This document shows, one piece after another, positions 19,758-28,815 of a DNA stretch of 64,000 bases (position 1 is the first letter of the stretch; each line of letters starts with the position of its first letter). The DNA comes from Microbulbifer sediminum. GTDB taxonomy: Bacteria > Pseudomonadota > Gammaproteobacteria > Pseudomonadales > Cellvibrionaceae. A program made the position numbers and the translations under genes. The stretch lies in the NCBI RefSeq assembly GCF_021729035.1, contig NZ_JAJSAP010000006.1, positions 186,001-250,000 of the forward strand, read 5' to 3'. Under the pieces are notes generated by a model, which made no database searches, was not told the DNA's origin, and worked only from the letters and a program-made list of their open reading frames with translations.

Positions 19758-20672
19758 TTACAGCCAGCCGCCCACCGCTTCGATGTAATCACCTGGCAGT
19801 ATATGGCCTCCTGTAAAGGCCTGGTGCTGCTTGTCCTTGCTTGCAATCGCATCGTACAGGTGCAGGTTGTCCTCTCTCGACGCATACTCATCATCATCTG
19901 CTGTGATCAGGAGAACTCCGGGCTTTTTAATCAGGCCGGCGAGGTTCTTGGGCGACACGACAGCCGTCTTATCGTCTATATGTGGCGGCACCATGGCGAT
20001 AACCCGGTCCACGCGCGGGTCGAGGGCCGAGGCCAGCAGGGCGACCTGCGCCCCCATGCTGTAACCTGCCAGGGTCAGGTTGCCACCGTCCAGGTCCGGT
20101 TGCTGTGCGATCCAGTCCATCAGGACCCGGTAATCGAGGACCGTGTTCCGGATCATTGCCTCGTAGTCGCGTTTGTTCCCGAAGTAATGCAGGTCATTCA
20201 TGATCGATCCCAGGGTGCGGTTGGGATCTTTCCTGGTGCCGTGAAAACGGGCGTCGATGGCGACCACCACATAGCCTTTTTTACTGGCGAGTTCGGTGAT
20301 TTCATTTACCCGGGTCACCGTGGGGCGTCCCTTGAAGGAGTCCACCCACCAGCGCTGATAGCCTCTCCCCATGGCCGCCATGCCCACCAGCACGGGGTAT
20401 TTTTCCTGTCTTACGGGCGGGTAGCTGATGCGGCCGTTGACCAGTGCCCCGTCAAAGCTCCGGTACGAAAACTCAAACTGGCCTTCCCCGGTTTCCTGCA
20501 TGGACATTCCGATATCCGCCGGCGCCCGGTAAGCATAGGACGCCACAATTTCATCCCGGGCTACCGGCTCCTCTTTCAGCGCTATGAAGGCATACCAGAG
20601 TGCGGCAAGGCAGCCGATTGCCAACCCTGGCAGCAGGATCATTCGTTGCGAAAATTTCAGTCTCATACTCAT
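19758..20672 (-). CDS. Membrane-anchored alpha/beta hydrolase
   Basis: A 304-aa protein with an N-terminal membrane anchor or signal (residues about 10-30). The alpha/beta-hydrolase catalytic set is complete: nucleophile elbow GYSMG (Ser near residue 205), acid in ITADDDEYA and His in GGHILPGD close to the C terminus. It resembles dienelactone-hydrolase or acyl-esterase types; a substrate cannot be named. An AGGAG ribosome-binding site precedes ATG 20672. It is the last gene of a leftward run: response regulator, histidine kinase, DJ-1-like protein, hydrolase. Confidence 0.8.
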   Translation of the reverse strand: MSMRLKFSQRMILLPGLAIGCLAALWYAFIALKEEPVARDEIVASYAYRAPADIGMSMQETGEGQFEFSYRSFDGALVNGRISYPPVRQEKYPVLVGMAAMGRGYQRWWVDSFKGRPTVTRVNEITELASKKGYVVVAIDARFHGTRKDPNRTLGSIMNDLHYFGNKRDYEAMIRNTVLDYRVLMDWIAQQPDLDGGNLTLAGYSMGAQVALLASALDPRVDRVIAMVPPHIDDKTAVVSPKNLAGLIKKPGVLLITADDDEYASREDNLHLYDAIASKDKQHQAFTGGHILPGDYIEAVGGWL

Positions 20673-20891
20673 GATGTGGTTCTCCTGGTTGATAGGAGAA
20701 GTCTGCAGGTGGCCCGGTAAAATTCAGGTGAAAATTCCGGTCAAAAGCGTGTGCGATGCAGTATTACCATGCAGGGGGGGAAGACTGGCCCACTGGCGGT
20801 GGGCTCTATCAGCCCACCTGGGCTGGCAGAAAGGCAGTGAAGGCTCCGGACCGGCTCACACGAAAATACGAAGCTGGGGCGACGGTCCTGG

Positions 20892-21995
20892 TTACACCTG
20901 CTTCCCCTGCTGCCACTTTTTTGCAGCGGACAGCAGCCGGACGATATCCACTGCCTTGCCGACCCGTCCCTGCATCACCGCGACAATGCCGTGCATCGCC
21001 AGCAATCGCCGGTTGATTACTTCCCCCTTACCGCTGGCAGCCTGCTGGAATGTTTCCAGCCTGGCCCGGGCGCCGGCGTGGCCATCGGTTTCATAGGCCA
21101 GTAGCAGCTCCACGGTGTTTTCTTCACTGGTAACTTTTCGCGGGGCCGGTTGATAGCCCAGTGTCTTCACCATTTGCTCGGCGAGCGCCCATACCGACCA
21201 GGGGTTTTGCCCGGTGACCAGCCTGCCATCGGTGCTGACCTGGCGCAGGTAGGCCGGGCCCGCCTCGAACACGGCGCCATTCTCACGCAGCCGCGATTCG
21301 AGCAGGAAGGGAAATACCTGCTCCGCGTCCGGGATCAGGAACAGTTCCTCTTCGTTGGTAAAGCTGCTGACGCGTCTCCCCTGCAACAGTGGCACTCCCG
21401 GTTGCAGTTGGATGTCGGCAAGCGCTGCCGGTCCGTGGCAGACCGCGCCGATGACACCGCCGCTATCATGGATGGATGCCACCAGGTTATGGATATCGGC
21501 ATTGCCGGGGAAATCGAACATGGCGCCCTTGCCACCGACAAAGAAGATGCCGCGGTAGTCACCAGCATTGGCCTGTGCCACCGGGATGCTGTCTTGCAGC
21601 TTTGCCTTCACTTGCCGGTCATTCAGGAATGCGTATTCGATCGGCCCCATATCGTCCCGGTCGATCACCGCCGGCGGCTCCCCGCCCTTGGGGCTGGCGA
21701 TATCCACGGTAAAGCCATTGGCGATAAATACGTAATAGGACCGCGCGAGCTCGGTCAGTTCGTATCCGGTGTCCTTGCCGTGCCCACCCATGGTAGAGGC
21801 ACTGGTCACCACCATCAGGATTCGGCCGCGGTCACCGGAGGGCCGGGGTTGCTGGAGATAGGGGATATTCCCGGGCTGTGTTTGCGCCAGGGCCTGGTGA
21901 TCCGGCGGTGGGGGGATCAACCCCTTTAGCCAGAAGCCGGTGCCGGCGAGCAGTGTCACGCTGAACAAGATTGTTACCAGGATTTTCTTGACCAT
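20892..21995 (-). CDS. DJ-1/PfpI family protein with N-terminal anchor
   Basis: A 367-aa protein. Residues 1-27 form a membrane anchor or signal. The DJ-1/PfpI domain (about residues 55-285) has the SASTMGGHGKDTGYELTELA opening and the nucleophile elbow AVCHGP (Cys near residue 185). This layout resembles Hsp31-like or type-1 glutamine-amidotransferase-like members, which act as glyoxalases, chaperones or deglycases. About 75 C-terminal residues, helical and Ala-rich, are not part of the usual domain. The AAGGAG ribosome-binding site is good. It sits 140 bp downstream of a histidine kinase gene, which suggests, but does not show, control by that two-component system. Confidence 0.82.
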   Translation of the reverse strand: MVKKILVTILFSVTLLAGTGFWLKGLIPPPPDHQALAQTQPGNIPYLQQPRPSGDRGRILMVVTSASTMGGHGKDTGYELTELARSYYVFIANGFTVDIASPKGGEPPAVIDRDDMGPIEYAFLNDRQVKAKLQDSIPVAQANAGDYRGIFFVGGKGAMFDFPGNADIHNLVASIHDSGGVIGAVCHGPAALADIQLQPGVPLLQGRRVSSFTNEEELFLIPDAEQVFPFLLESRLRENGAVFEAGPAYLRQVSTDGRLVTGQNPWSVWALAEQMVKTLGYQPAPRKVTSEENTVELLLAYETDGHAGARARLETFQQAASGKGEVINRRLLAMHGIVAVMQGRVGKAVDIVRLLSAAKKWQQGKQV

Positions 21996-22135
21996 GATGG
22001 TTCTCCTTACTGTTTCAGGAGCATCGTGGCGCAGTGCGTGTGAAGCGCTGGTGAAATCCCTCGAAAAATATCGTGGCGAATGGGCGCGGGCCCGGCCATC
22101 GCGGTGCTGGAAAATGGGGCGGGCCAGGCCGGATG

Positions 22136-23383
22136 TCAGGCGGGATGGATGGAGATTGAGAACTGCTGCCGTTCACAGCTGGCCGCGTAGCCCCACCCCT
22201 GTGCGTTGAGAATCCGGCTCGCCAGGTACAGTCCCTGGCCCAGGCCGTCACTGCCCGGCCTGCGGGTGCCGGCGAGGAAGAGCTTTGCAGTATCGGTAGT
22301 TTCCTCAACCGGGTTGATAAAGCTCAGCCCACTGCCGCTGGTATGAATCTGCAGTGCGGGCCCGGCGGCATGGCGAATGGCGTTGTCCAGCAGGATATCC
22401 AGCAGCAGCTCGGTAAGGCGGGGGTTGCCATTGACCGGCAGGTTGTCCGGCAGCGCGAGATCCAGTTGGAAACTCCCTCCTGCGGCGATCTCGCGTCGGG
22501 CCAGCAGCCGTTCTTCCAGGAGGGGGCGCAGATCGAAAGTGGAGCGCTCGACCGATTCGGCGCGCGCCAGAGCGAGCAGGGTGGTGACGGTTCTCTCCAT
22601 AGCCGTCAGTGTGGACCAGAGTTCATGCTTCTCACTGTCCTGCAGTTCGCGCTGCCGGGACAGGGCGATGGTGTTGGTGGCGATGGCCAGGCCGGTGCGC
22701 AGTTCGTGACTTACATCGCGGGTAAACTCGGCTTCCCGCTGCTGGGCCTGTTGCAGTTCATTGAGGCTGCGCTCCAGCGTCTGCGCCAGGAAGCCGATCT
22801 CGTCCTGGTTGCCGGTGGCAGAAAGGGCGACCGGCTGGCGGCCATTATGTTGCTGTTGTACTTCCCGGGCGAGACGCAACAGGGGGCGGATGGTGCCGGC
22901 GGCAAGGCGATGGGCCAGCCACAGGGCCAATGCGGTTGTGGCCAGCAGTGCTCCCAGGAGCAGCCACAGCAAGTGGCCGGACTGACGCGACACGGTGAGC
23001 AGGTTGCCCACGTCCGCCGCGAGCACCGGCCCACCTTCCAGTCCCAGTCGCCGCAGGTGGTAATGCTGTTCCCCGGTAACAAACAGCTCAGCGCTTTTGC
23101 GGCCGCCTGCCAGGGCGGCCTGGAATGTATCGGGAGCATCTCCGGCGGAGGGGTACAGGGTGAAATTGGGCAGCCGTGGTGCCGGCAGGGTGCCATTGCT
23201 ATGGAATTGCCGCTCGATATAGCCGGCCTCGTCTGAAATCAGGTTGTCGAGCAGCTGGTCCTCGATGACGTAGGCTGCCAGGACCCCGATACCGGTATAG
23301 ACCAGGCAGAGCACCAGGGTGAAGCTGCCGAATACGGTAAACACCCGGCGTTGCAGGCTCGCCTGCGGCTGTTCAGCCTTCAC
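22136..23383 (-). CDS. Sensor histidine kinase
   Basis: A 415-aa membrane kinase. Helices at about residues 13-40 and 138-158 flank a periplasmic sensor region of about 100 residues, followed by a HAMP-like linker. The H-box is FTRDVSHELRT with phospho-acceptor His226, the N-box is LLDNAIRHA, and the G-rich lid is GLGQGLYLA. The usual DxG of the G1 box is replaced by an Asn-Pro sequence (LSFINPVEE), seen in some active kinases. Its start overlaps the end of the response regulator gene by 11 bp, so the two form a co-translated pair. Confidence 0.92.
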   Translation of the reverse strand: MKAEQPQASLQRRVFTVFGSFTLVLCLVYTGIGVLAAYVIEDQLLDNLISDEAGYIERQFHSNGTLPAPRLPNFTLYPSAGDAPDTFQAALAGGRKSAELFVTGEQHYHLRRLGLEGGPVLAADVGNLLTVSRQSGHLLWLLLGALLATTALALWLAHRLAAGTIRPLLRLAREVQQQHNGRQPVALSATGNQDEIGFLAQTLERSLNELQQAQQREAEFTRDVSHELRTGLAIATNTIALSRQRELQDSEKHELWSTLTAMERTVTTLLALARAESVERSTFDLRPLLEERLLARREIAAGGSFQLDLALPDNLPVNGNPRLTELLLDILLDNAIRHAAGPALQIHTSGSGLSFINPVEETTDTAKLFLAGTRRPGSDGLGQGLYLASRILNAQGWGYAASCERQQFSISIHPA

Positions 23384-24062
23384 CGGGCTGCTCCAGCCGG
23401 TAGCCGATATTGCTGATGGTGCGCAGCATGGGGCTCGCGAATGGCCGGTCCAGCTGCCGGCGCAGGCTGTAGATATGGGATTTCAGCGCGTCGCTGTCCG
23501 GCGGGTTATCGCCCCAGATGCGGTGGCAGAGTTCCGCGCGGCTCAGCGGCTCGGGATAGGCACAGGCCAGTTCCCAGAGGATATTGAAGGTAATGGCGGT
23601 GAGCCTGAGGGGCTGGCCATCGCGTTCCGCCTCACGCCCGCGCCCGCGGACCTGCAGTGCGCCGATCCTGATTTCGTCATTGCGGTGCAGCTCCCGCCGC
23701 CGCGCCAGGGCGCTGCACCGCAGTGCCAGCTCGCGGGGGTCGAAGGGCTTGCAGAGGTAATCGTCGGCACCGGAATGGAAGCCCAGGGCCTTATCGTCGA
23801 AGGCATCGCGGGCCGTGAGCATCAATACGGGGGTCGTGACCGTGGCGCGCTGGCGGAACTGGCGGCACAGTTCCACACCGTCCATGTCCGGCAGGTTGAG
23901 GTCCAGCAGGACCAGGTCGTAAACCTGTTCCAGGGCCAGCTTCAGGCCGAGCCGCCCGTTACCGGCAAAATCCACCTGCCAGCCATGCCCCTCGAGGAAT
24001 TCGCCGGTCTGGCGGGCCAGGGTGGGGTTGTCTTCGATCAGGAGTATCTTGAGGCTGTTCAC
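23373..24062 (-). CDS. OmpR/PhoB-type response regulator
   Basis: A 229-aa regulator. The receiver domain has the acidic pair E10-D11, phospho-acceptor D54 in LLDLNLPDMDG, the Thr in MLTARDA and Lys in YLCKPFDP. The C-terminal winged helix (about residues 130-225) ends in the recognition region DALKSHIYSLRRQLD. The frame extends upstream, but GTG 24062, with GAGG at proper spacing, gives the family length and begins the receiver domain. It is the first gene of the leftward run with the kinase, the DJ-1-like protein and the hydrolase. Confidence 0.92.
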   Translation of the reverse strand: MNSLKILLIEDNPTLARQTGEFLEGHGWQVDFAGNGRLGLKLALEQVYDLVLLDLNLPDMDGVELCRQFRQRATVTTPVLMLTARDAFDDKALGFHSGADDYLCKPFDPRELALRCSALARRRELHRNDEIRIGALQVRGRGREAERDGQPLRLTAITFNILWELACAYPEPLSRAELCHRIWGDNPPDSDALKSHIYSLRRQLDRPFASPMLRTISNIGYRLEQPGEG

Positions 24063-24180
24063 CGGGAACCTCAGTCCATTTGTTGACCCAGAACGTGATT
24101 GTGGCAAGTTCACGGTGAAATGACAGTGAAATGGGGCCGGGTTCGTCGGGCTGCATCCGGTCGGCACTGCGCCGGCCAGT

Positions 24181-24915
24181 TCAGATATTCAGGCTGCGGC
24201 CGCCGTCTACCGCCAGGACCTGGCCGGTAATGTAATCCTGGCCGCTGACCAGGAAGCGTACGGTGCGGGCGATGTCCGCCTCGCGGCCGGTGCGCCCCAT
24301 GGGAATCCGGGACAGGATTTTGGCCTGGGTGTCGCTGTCCACCAGCTCGTCCTCGATTTCCGGCCAGAGAATCGCGCCGGGAGCTACGGCGTTCACGCGT
24401 ACGTCTGGTGCCAGCTCCCGGGCCAGGCTTTTGGTGAGCATCACCAGGCCGGCCTTGGCGGCACAGTAGATGGTGTGCTGTGGCATCGGTCGCTCGGCGT
24501 GGATATCGGCCATATTGACGATGCAGCCGTGGTCACGCGCGAGGCTCGGCGCCAGCGCCTGGCTGAGGAAGAACGGCGCCTTGAGGTTGCTGTCCACCAG
24601 CTCATCCCAGGCCGACTCGGTGGCTTCGCCGATGGGGGTGGGATGGAAGGCCGAGGCGTTGTTTACCAGAGCGTCGATGCCGCCCCATTGCGCCATCGCC
24701 TCCGTCGCCAGGGCTTCGCAGTCGGCCTTGTTGCCGAGCGGGCTCTGTATGGCAACGGCGGATTCCGCGCGAATACCGTTAAGCTCTTCGGCCAGTTCTC
24801 GGGCGCTGTTGCCGGAACTGCGATAGTGGATCACCACCCGGTGGTCCCGGTGAAGTTCACGGGCGATGGCGCGCCCCAGGCGGGCGGCGGCACCGGTAAC
24901 GAGGGCATTACGCAT
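24181..24915 (-). CDS. Pteridine-reductase-like short-chain dehydrogenase
   Basis: A 244-aa SDR. The nucleotide-binding motif is TGAAARLG instead of the classical TGxxxGxG; this TGAAxRxG form, together with NNASAF and the YCAAKAG catalytic Tyr-Lys, is typical of pteridine reductases (FolM-like), which reduce dihydrofolate or dihydromonapterin with NADPH. Start ATG 24915 has AAAGGA six bases upstream; ATG 24933 is an alternative. It overlaps the end of cca by 8 bp. The exact pterin substrate is inferred from family only. Confidence 0.85.
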   Translation of the reverse strand: MRNALVTGAAARLGRAIARELHRDHRVVIHYRSSGNSARELAEELNGIRAESAVAIQSPLGNKADCEALATEAMAQWGGIDALVNNASAFHPTPIGEATESAWDELVDSNLKAPFFLSQALAPSLARDHGCIVNMADIHAERPMPQHTIYCAAKAGLVMLTKSLARELAPDVRVNAVAPGAILWPEIEDELVDSDTQAKILSRIPMGRTGREADIARTVRFLVSGQDYITGQVLAVDGGRSLNI

Positions 24916-26143
24916 CTGCGTCCTTTGGGTCATATTCTTCTTTTACTGCGGCGATGGCATCGATCCTTGCCCGGTCCAGGGCGGCGCCCAGTTCTGCACC
25001 CTCGTAGCCCTGTTCGAGCAGCGGCTGCACCGATACCTCGTCGGCGGCCGCGCGCACGGCGCGCAGGAAATCCGGCTGCGGGTAGTCGCGGTCGGCCAGA
25101 CCCTCCCGCCCGCGGGCGTCGGCCTCGCAGGCCAGCAGGAAATCCTCGAAGCGCTCCGGGCGGCGCAGGGCGTCGAGGGCGCGCAGCATTTTCATCAGCG
25201 TCTGTGGGCGCAGCTCGAAGGCGCGGTGGCAATGCAGGTGGTACTCACACACACCAGCGGCCAGTGCGGTGAGCTGCCTGGGGACCCGCCAGCGCTTGCA
25301 CACATCGCGGACCAGAGGCAGGCCGGCACGCTCGTGGCCCCGGTGGCTGGGGAGCACTTCCTCCGGCGTGATGCCCTTGCCAAGGTCGTGCACCAGCACG
25401 GCGAAGCGCACTTCCAGGCGGGCTGGCGCAGCGCGTAAGGCCAGCAGTATGTGGTCGCCGGTATCCACCTCCGGGTGGTGCTTCGGCGGCTGCGGCACCC
25501 CGAACAGGCGGTCCACTTCCGGCAGCAATACCTTCAGGGCGCCGCATTCGCGCAGCACGTTGACGAATACATCCGGGTCCTGTTCGGTGAGCGCCCGGCT
25601 GACCTCTTTCCATACCCGTTCAGGCACCAGGTGCTCGACCTCGCCGGCGTCCACCATTTCGCGCATCAGTGCCATGGTCTCGCCAGCGACGCGGAAGCCC
25701 AGATGATGGTAGCGGGCGGCGAAGCGCGCCACCCGCAAGACGCGCAGGGGATCCTCGGCAAAGGCCGGAGATACATGGCGCAGTAGCCGGGCATCCAGAT
25801 CTGCACGACCATTATAGGGATCGATCAGGTCGCCGTTGTCATCCTCGGCCATGGCGTTGATGGTGAGGTCCCGGCGCATCAGGTCCTGCTCCAGGGTGAC
25901 ATCGGGGGCGGCGTGGACAGTGAAACCGCCGTAGCCGTGGCCGCTCTTGCGCTCAGTGCGGGCGAGGGCGTATTCCTCGCTGGTGTCCGGGTGCAGGAAT
26001 ACGGGGAAGTCGCGCCCCACGGGGGTGAAGCCCCGGGTTCGCATGTCCTCTTCAGTCGCGCCCACGACTACCCAGTCCCGCTCGTGTACCGGGCGGCCCA
26101 GCAGCCGGTCGCGGACCGCTCCTCCCACCAGGTAGATCTTCAT
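24908..26143 (-). CDS. cca: CCA-adding tRNA nucleotidyltransferase
   Basis: A 411-aa class II enzyme that adds or repairs the 3' CCA of tRNAs. The nucleotidyltransferase head has [12 protein letters not shown] and ERDWVVVGA; where E. coli has DxD this protein has E-x-D, a conservative change. [10 protein letters not shown] and the basic recognition residues follow. A C-terminal HD domain (LVHDLGKG, with HRGHERAG) suggests added phosphatase/phosphodiesterase activity, as in the E. coli enzyme (412 aa). It is preceded by a structured, terminator-containing leader or sRNA region and followed by an overlapping SDR gene. Confidence 0.96.
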   Translation of the reverse strand: MKIYLVGGAVRDRLLGRPVHERDWVVVGATEEDMRTRGFTPVGRDFPVFLHPDTSEEYALARTERKSGHGYGGFTVHAAPDVTLEQDLMRRDLTINAMAEDDNGDLIDPYNGRADLDARLLRHVSPAFAEDPLRVLRVARFAARYHHLGFRVAGETMALMREMVDAGEVEHLVPERVWKEVSRALTEQDPDVFVNVLRECGALKVLLPEVDRLFGVPQPPKHHPEVDTGDHILLALRAAPARLEVRFAVLVHDLGKGITPEEVLPSHRGHERAGLPLVRDVCKRWRVPRQLTALAAGVCEYHLHCHRAFELRPQTLMKMLRALDALRRPERFEDFLLACEADARGREGLADRDYPQPDFLRAVRAAADEVSVQPLLEQGYEGAELGAALDRARIDAIAAVKEEYDPKDADA

Positions 26144-26261
26144 TGTGTGGGCCTCGCGGCGGGAAAACTGCTATGCCGGTTTTGGCTCTGAACCACTGTA
26201 AATCCTTGCGTCCGGCGCCGTGGAGAGCGTTGGGAAAAGAGGGGAATATGAGTCGGCAAGA

Positions 26262-26401
26262 TAAAAAAAAGGCCCCGAAAAAACAAGGGGGCCCAGAGTC
26301 TTAGGGTATACGCGTCGGCTGATGAGCCGAAAAAGACTGTGCCCGGGGATGGGCTGAGTCGGTGGGCGACTCGGGGGTGGCACAAGTGTGACCACGAGAT
26401 G
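26262..26401 (-). ncRNA. Candidate small RNA or transcribed leader upstream of cca
   Basis: A minus-strand unit with its own promoter (26408-26435), a predicted start near 26401 and an intrinsic terminator ending at 26263, giving about 140 nt. Inside are three hairpins: around 26379-26397, 26356-26372 (stem GAGTCG/CGACTC, with CCCAC in the RNA loop) and 26315-26330 (TCGGCT/AGCCGA). C-rich single-stranded stretches could pair with Shine-Dalgarno sequences. No known RNA family is recognised and no convincing ORF lies in it. It is either a trans-acting sRNA or an attenuated 5' leader of cca, whose start is about 120 bases beyond the terminator. Confidence 0.6.
26263..26293 (-). terminator. Intrinsic terminator of the candidate sRNA
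   Basis: On the minus strand GGCCCC (26288-26293) pairs with GGGGCC (26271-26276) across an 11-base loop, followed by eight T (26270-26263). No protein gene on this strand ends just before it, so it must serve an RNA transcript. Confidence 0.85.
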
Positions 26402-26407
26402 ATGTCA

Positions 26408-26435
26408 ATTCTATGGAACCTGTCTTAACTGTCAA
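26408..26435 (-). promoter_or_regulatory. Near-consensus sigma70 promoter
   Basis: Minus-strand TTGACA (26430-26435), a 16-base spacer and TAGAAT (26408-26413). It drives transcription leftward into the hairpin-rich unit and towards cca. Confidence 0.7.
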
Positions 26436-26513
26436 CAATTCATTTCGAGATTTTATTGAGGGACTTGGGATTACATTCGTTAATACACTATAAGGCCGAG
26501 CTAACGGCTGATT

Positions 26514-26542
26514 TTGCTAAAGCGAGCAGCATATTTTATAAG
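26514..26542 (+). promoter_or_regulatory. Candidate promoter for the HTH/pseudo-receiver gene
   Basis: Plus-strand TTGCTA (26514-26519), a 17-base spacer and TATAAG (26537-26542), about 115 bases before ATG 26658. Confidence 0.5.
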
Positions 26543-26657
26543 GGTGAGTCGATATCGCAGCATAAATGCGCGCCGGCGGGGCTTTGTGGCGCCGGACGGT
26601 GACGCAGGTATCGATATGGCCTGTCAGTAACCGCAGATGTTGGGGGAAATAAGAACG

Positions 26658-27224
26658 ATGAACGAACTGCATGTGCTCACGACCGGGGAGGCGGCGCGTT
26701 ATTGCGGGGTAAATTTCCGCACCGTGATTCGCTGGATTGAGCGCGGCCAGCTGAAGGCCTACAAGCTTCCGGGCCGGGGTGATCATCGAATCTGTGTAGA
26801 GGACTTTGTCGGCTTCCTGCGTGATAACTCGATGCCGGTACCGGCGGAGCTGGCGGCGGCGAGCCGCAAGGTCCTGATTTTGGCGCAGAGCCAGGAACTG
26901 GTCGCAGCGGGCCGCCAGGCTCTGCAGCAGGGAGGGTGCGAAGTCGATGTGGCCGGCAACAGCTTTGTGGCGGGCACTATGCTGGCGGCGTCCAAGCCTG
27001 CCCTGTTGGTGATCGACGTCAGCATTGAGCGTAATAATGCCTTCGGGATCATTGATCACCTGCGATCACGCAACGAGTATGCGAATGTACGTGTGCTGGT
27101 GGTAACCGAGGCGACGGAAAGTGATTCGCAGCGCTGGCTGGATGCGGGCGCGGACGCTGTAATCCAGGGCCCGGGCGACCGCGCCGAACTGGTCGCCAAG
27201 GCGAAACTGCTGCTGGAAATATAA
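26658..27224 (+). CDS. MerR/excisionase-type HTH protein with degenerate receiver domain
   Basis: A 188-aa regulator. Residues about 5-55 form a MerR/excisionase-type helix-turn-helix (TTGEAARYCGVNFRTVIRWIE, then YKLPGRGDHRI wing). Residues about 70-188 follow the receiver fold: a phospho-acceptor-like Asp (D120, LLVIDVS) and Thr150 are kept. However, the N-terminal acidic pair is replaced by AQSQ and the conserved Lys-Pro by Gly-Pro, so phosphorylation is doubtful. ATG 26658 is preferred over ATG 26637 because it starts at the HTH. No histidine kinase gene is adjacent. It probably signals by ligand or partner binding; targets unknown. Confidence 0.8.
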   Translation: MNELHVLTTGEAARYCGVNFRTVIRWIERGQLKAYKLPGRGDHRICVEDFVGFLRDNSMPVPAELAAASRKVLILAQSQELVAAGRQALQQGGCEVDVAGNSFVAGTMLAASKPALLVIDVSIERNNAFGIIDHLRSRNEYANVRVLVVTEATESDSQRWLDAGADAVIQGPGDRAELVAKAKLLLEI

Positions 27225-27234
27225 GATCCCCGGT

Positions 27235-28815
27235 TCAGATGGGTTTGGGAATCAGCATCGATTCCTCTTCCCGTTCTGTCCGGTCGCGCCCGACATCAGG
27301 GCAGTGATAGCTTGCGGTGATCTCATCGCCGTTCAGGCTGTCCAGGTGTACATCGAACCCCCACAGGCGGTGGATATGCCGCAGCACCTCCTTGGTATCC
27401 TTGCCCAGGGGGCGGCGGCGATGCTGGGTATGGTGCAGTGTCAAGGAGCGGTCGCCGCGGTTTGCTACCGAAAACACCTGGATATTGGGCTCGCGGTTGC
27501 CCAGGTTGTATTGCCCCGCCAGGTTGGCCCGCAACTGGCGGTATCCGTCTTCGTCGTGAATGGCATTTACCACGATTTCATTTTCACGGTCGTCATCACT
27601 GATACAGAACAGCTTCATATCCCGCATGACCTTGGGGGACAGGAACTGCAGGATGAAGCTCTCATCCTTGAAGTCACGCATGGCAAACTGCAGGGTTTCC
27701 GTCCAGTTGGTGCCGGCGATGTCGGGAAACCACTCCCGGTCCTCTTCTGTCGGCGACTCGCATATTCGCCGCAGGTCACTGAAAATACTGAATCCCAGCG
27801 TGTACGGGTTGATGCCGTTGTAATAGGGGCTGTCGAACGCCGGCTGGTAGATCACGTTGGTGTGGCTCTGAAGGAACTCAATCATGAACCCTTCGGTCAC
27901 GCGCCCGCGCTTGTACAGCTCGGTCAGTAGCGTGTAATGCCAGAAACTGGCCCAGCCTTCGTTCATGACCTGGGTCTGGCGCTGGGGATAGAAGTACTGC
28001 GCGAGCTTGCGGACAATCCGCACCAGTTCACGCTGCCAGTTCTCCAGCAGCGGGGCGTTTTTCTCGATAAAGTAGAGGATGTTCTCCTGCGGCTCCTCGG
28101 GGAAGCGGTGTGGGCTGTTGCCCTCATCGTCCTCTCCCATTCTGGGGATGGTCCGCCACAGGTCGTTCAGCTGGCGCTGGCGGTATTCCTCGCGCTCTTT
28201 CTGGCGCCGCTCCTCCTCGACCGCGGAAATCGGGTAGGGCCGCTTGTAGCGGTCGACGCCGTAGTTCATCAGTGCGTGGCAGGAATCCAGCACGGCTTCC
28301 ACCTCGGCCTGGCCGTGGCGCTGCTCACACTCGCGGATATAGTTCTTGGCAAAGATCAGGTAGTCGATGATGCTGCTGGCATCGGTCCAGGAGCGGAACA
28401 GGTAGTTTCCCTTGAAAAATGAGTTGTGGCCGTAGCAGGCGTGCGCAATCACCAGCGCCTGCATGGTCATGGTGTTCTCTTCCATCAGGTAGGCAATACA
28501 GGGATTGGAGTTGATCACAATCTCGTATGCCAGGCCCATCAGGCCGCGCTGGTAGTTATTCTCCACACTGATGAATTGCTTGCCGAACGACCAGTGGTTG
28601 TAGCCCACCGGCATACCCACCGAGGAGTAGGCGTCCATCATCTGCTCGGAGCTGATTACCTCGATCTGGTTGGGGTAAGTGTCGAGGCCGAATTCCTCCG
28701 CGATCTCGGCAATCGCGCGGTCATATTCCCGGATAAGCTCGAAGGTCCACTCGGAGGAAGTGGATATGGGGCCTTCGGCCTGTGAATCCGAGGAAGAGCT
28801 GAAATGATCGAACAT
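27235..28815 (-). CDS. SpoVR family protein (YcgB-like)
   Basis: A 526-aa cytoplasmic protein of the SpoVR/YcgB family; motifs include GLDTYPNQIEVISSEQMMDAY, HACYGHNSFFKGNYLF and NEGWASFWHYTLLTELYK. The family is named for a Bacillus spore cortex gene, but in proteobacteria it belongs to the prkA-yeaH-spoVR stress and stationary-phase module, and its biochemical role is unknown. The frame extends upstream, but ATG 28815 overlaps the yeaH stop codon (TAATG), which fixes start and coupling. Length agrees with E. coli YcgB (510 aa). In E. coli ycgB is apart from yeaGH; here all three are contiguous. Confidence 0.95.
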   Translation of the reverse strand: MFDHFSSSSDSQAEGPISTSSEWTFELIREYDRAIAEIAEEFGLDTYPNQIEVISSEQMMDAYSSVGMPVGYNHWSFGKQFISVENNYQRGLMGLAYEIVINSNPCIAYLMEENTMTMQALVIAHACYGHNSFFKGNYLFRSWTDASSIIDYLIFAKNYIRECEQRHGQAEVEAVLDSCHALMNYGVDRYKRPYPISAVEEERRQKEREEYRQRQLNDLWRTIPRMGEDDEGNSPHRFPEEPQENILYFIEKNAPLLENWQRELVRIVRKLAQYFYPQRQTQVMNEGWASFWHYTLLTELYKRGRVTEGFMIEFLQSHTNVIYQPAFDSPYYNGINPYTLGFSIFSDLRRICESPTEEDREWFPDIAGTNWTETLQFAMRDFKDESFILQFLSPKVMRDMKLFCISDDDRENEIVVNAIHDEDGYRQLRANLAGQYNLGNREPNIQVFSVANRGDRSLTLHHTQHRRRPLGKDTKEVLRHIHRLWGFDVHLDSLNGDEITASYHCPDVGRDRTEREEESMLIPKPI

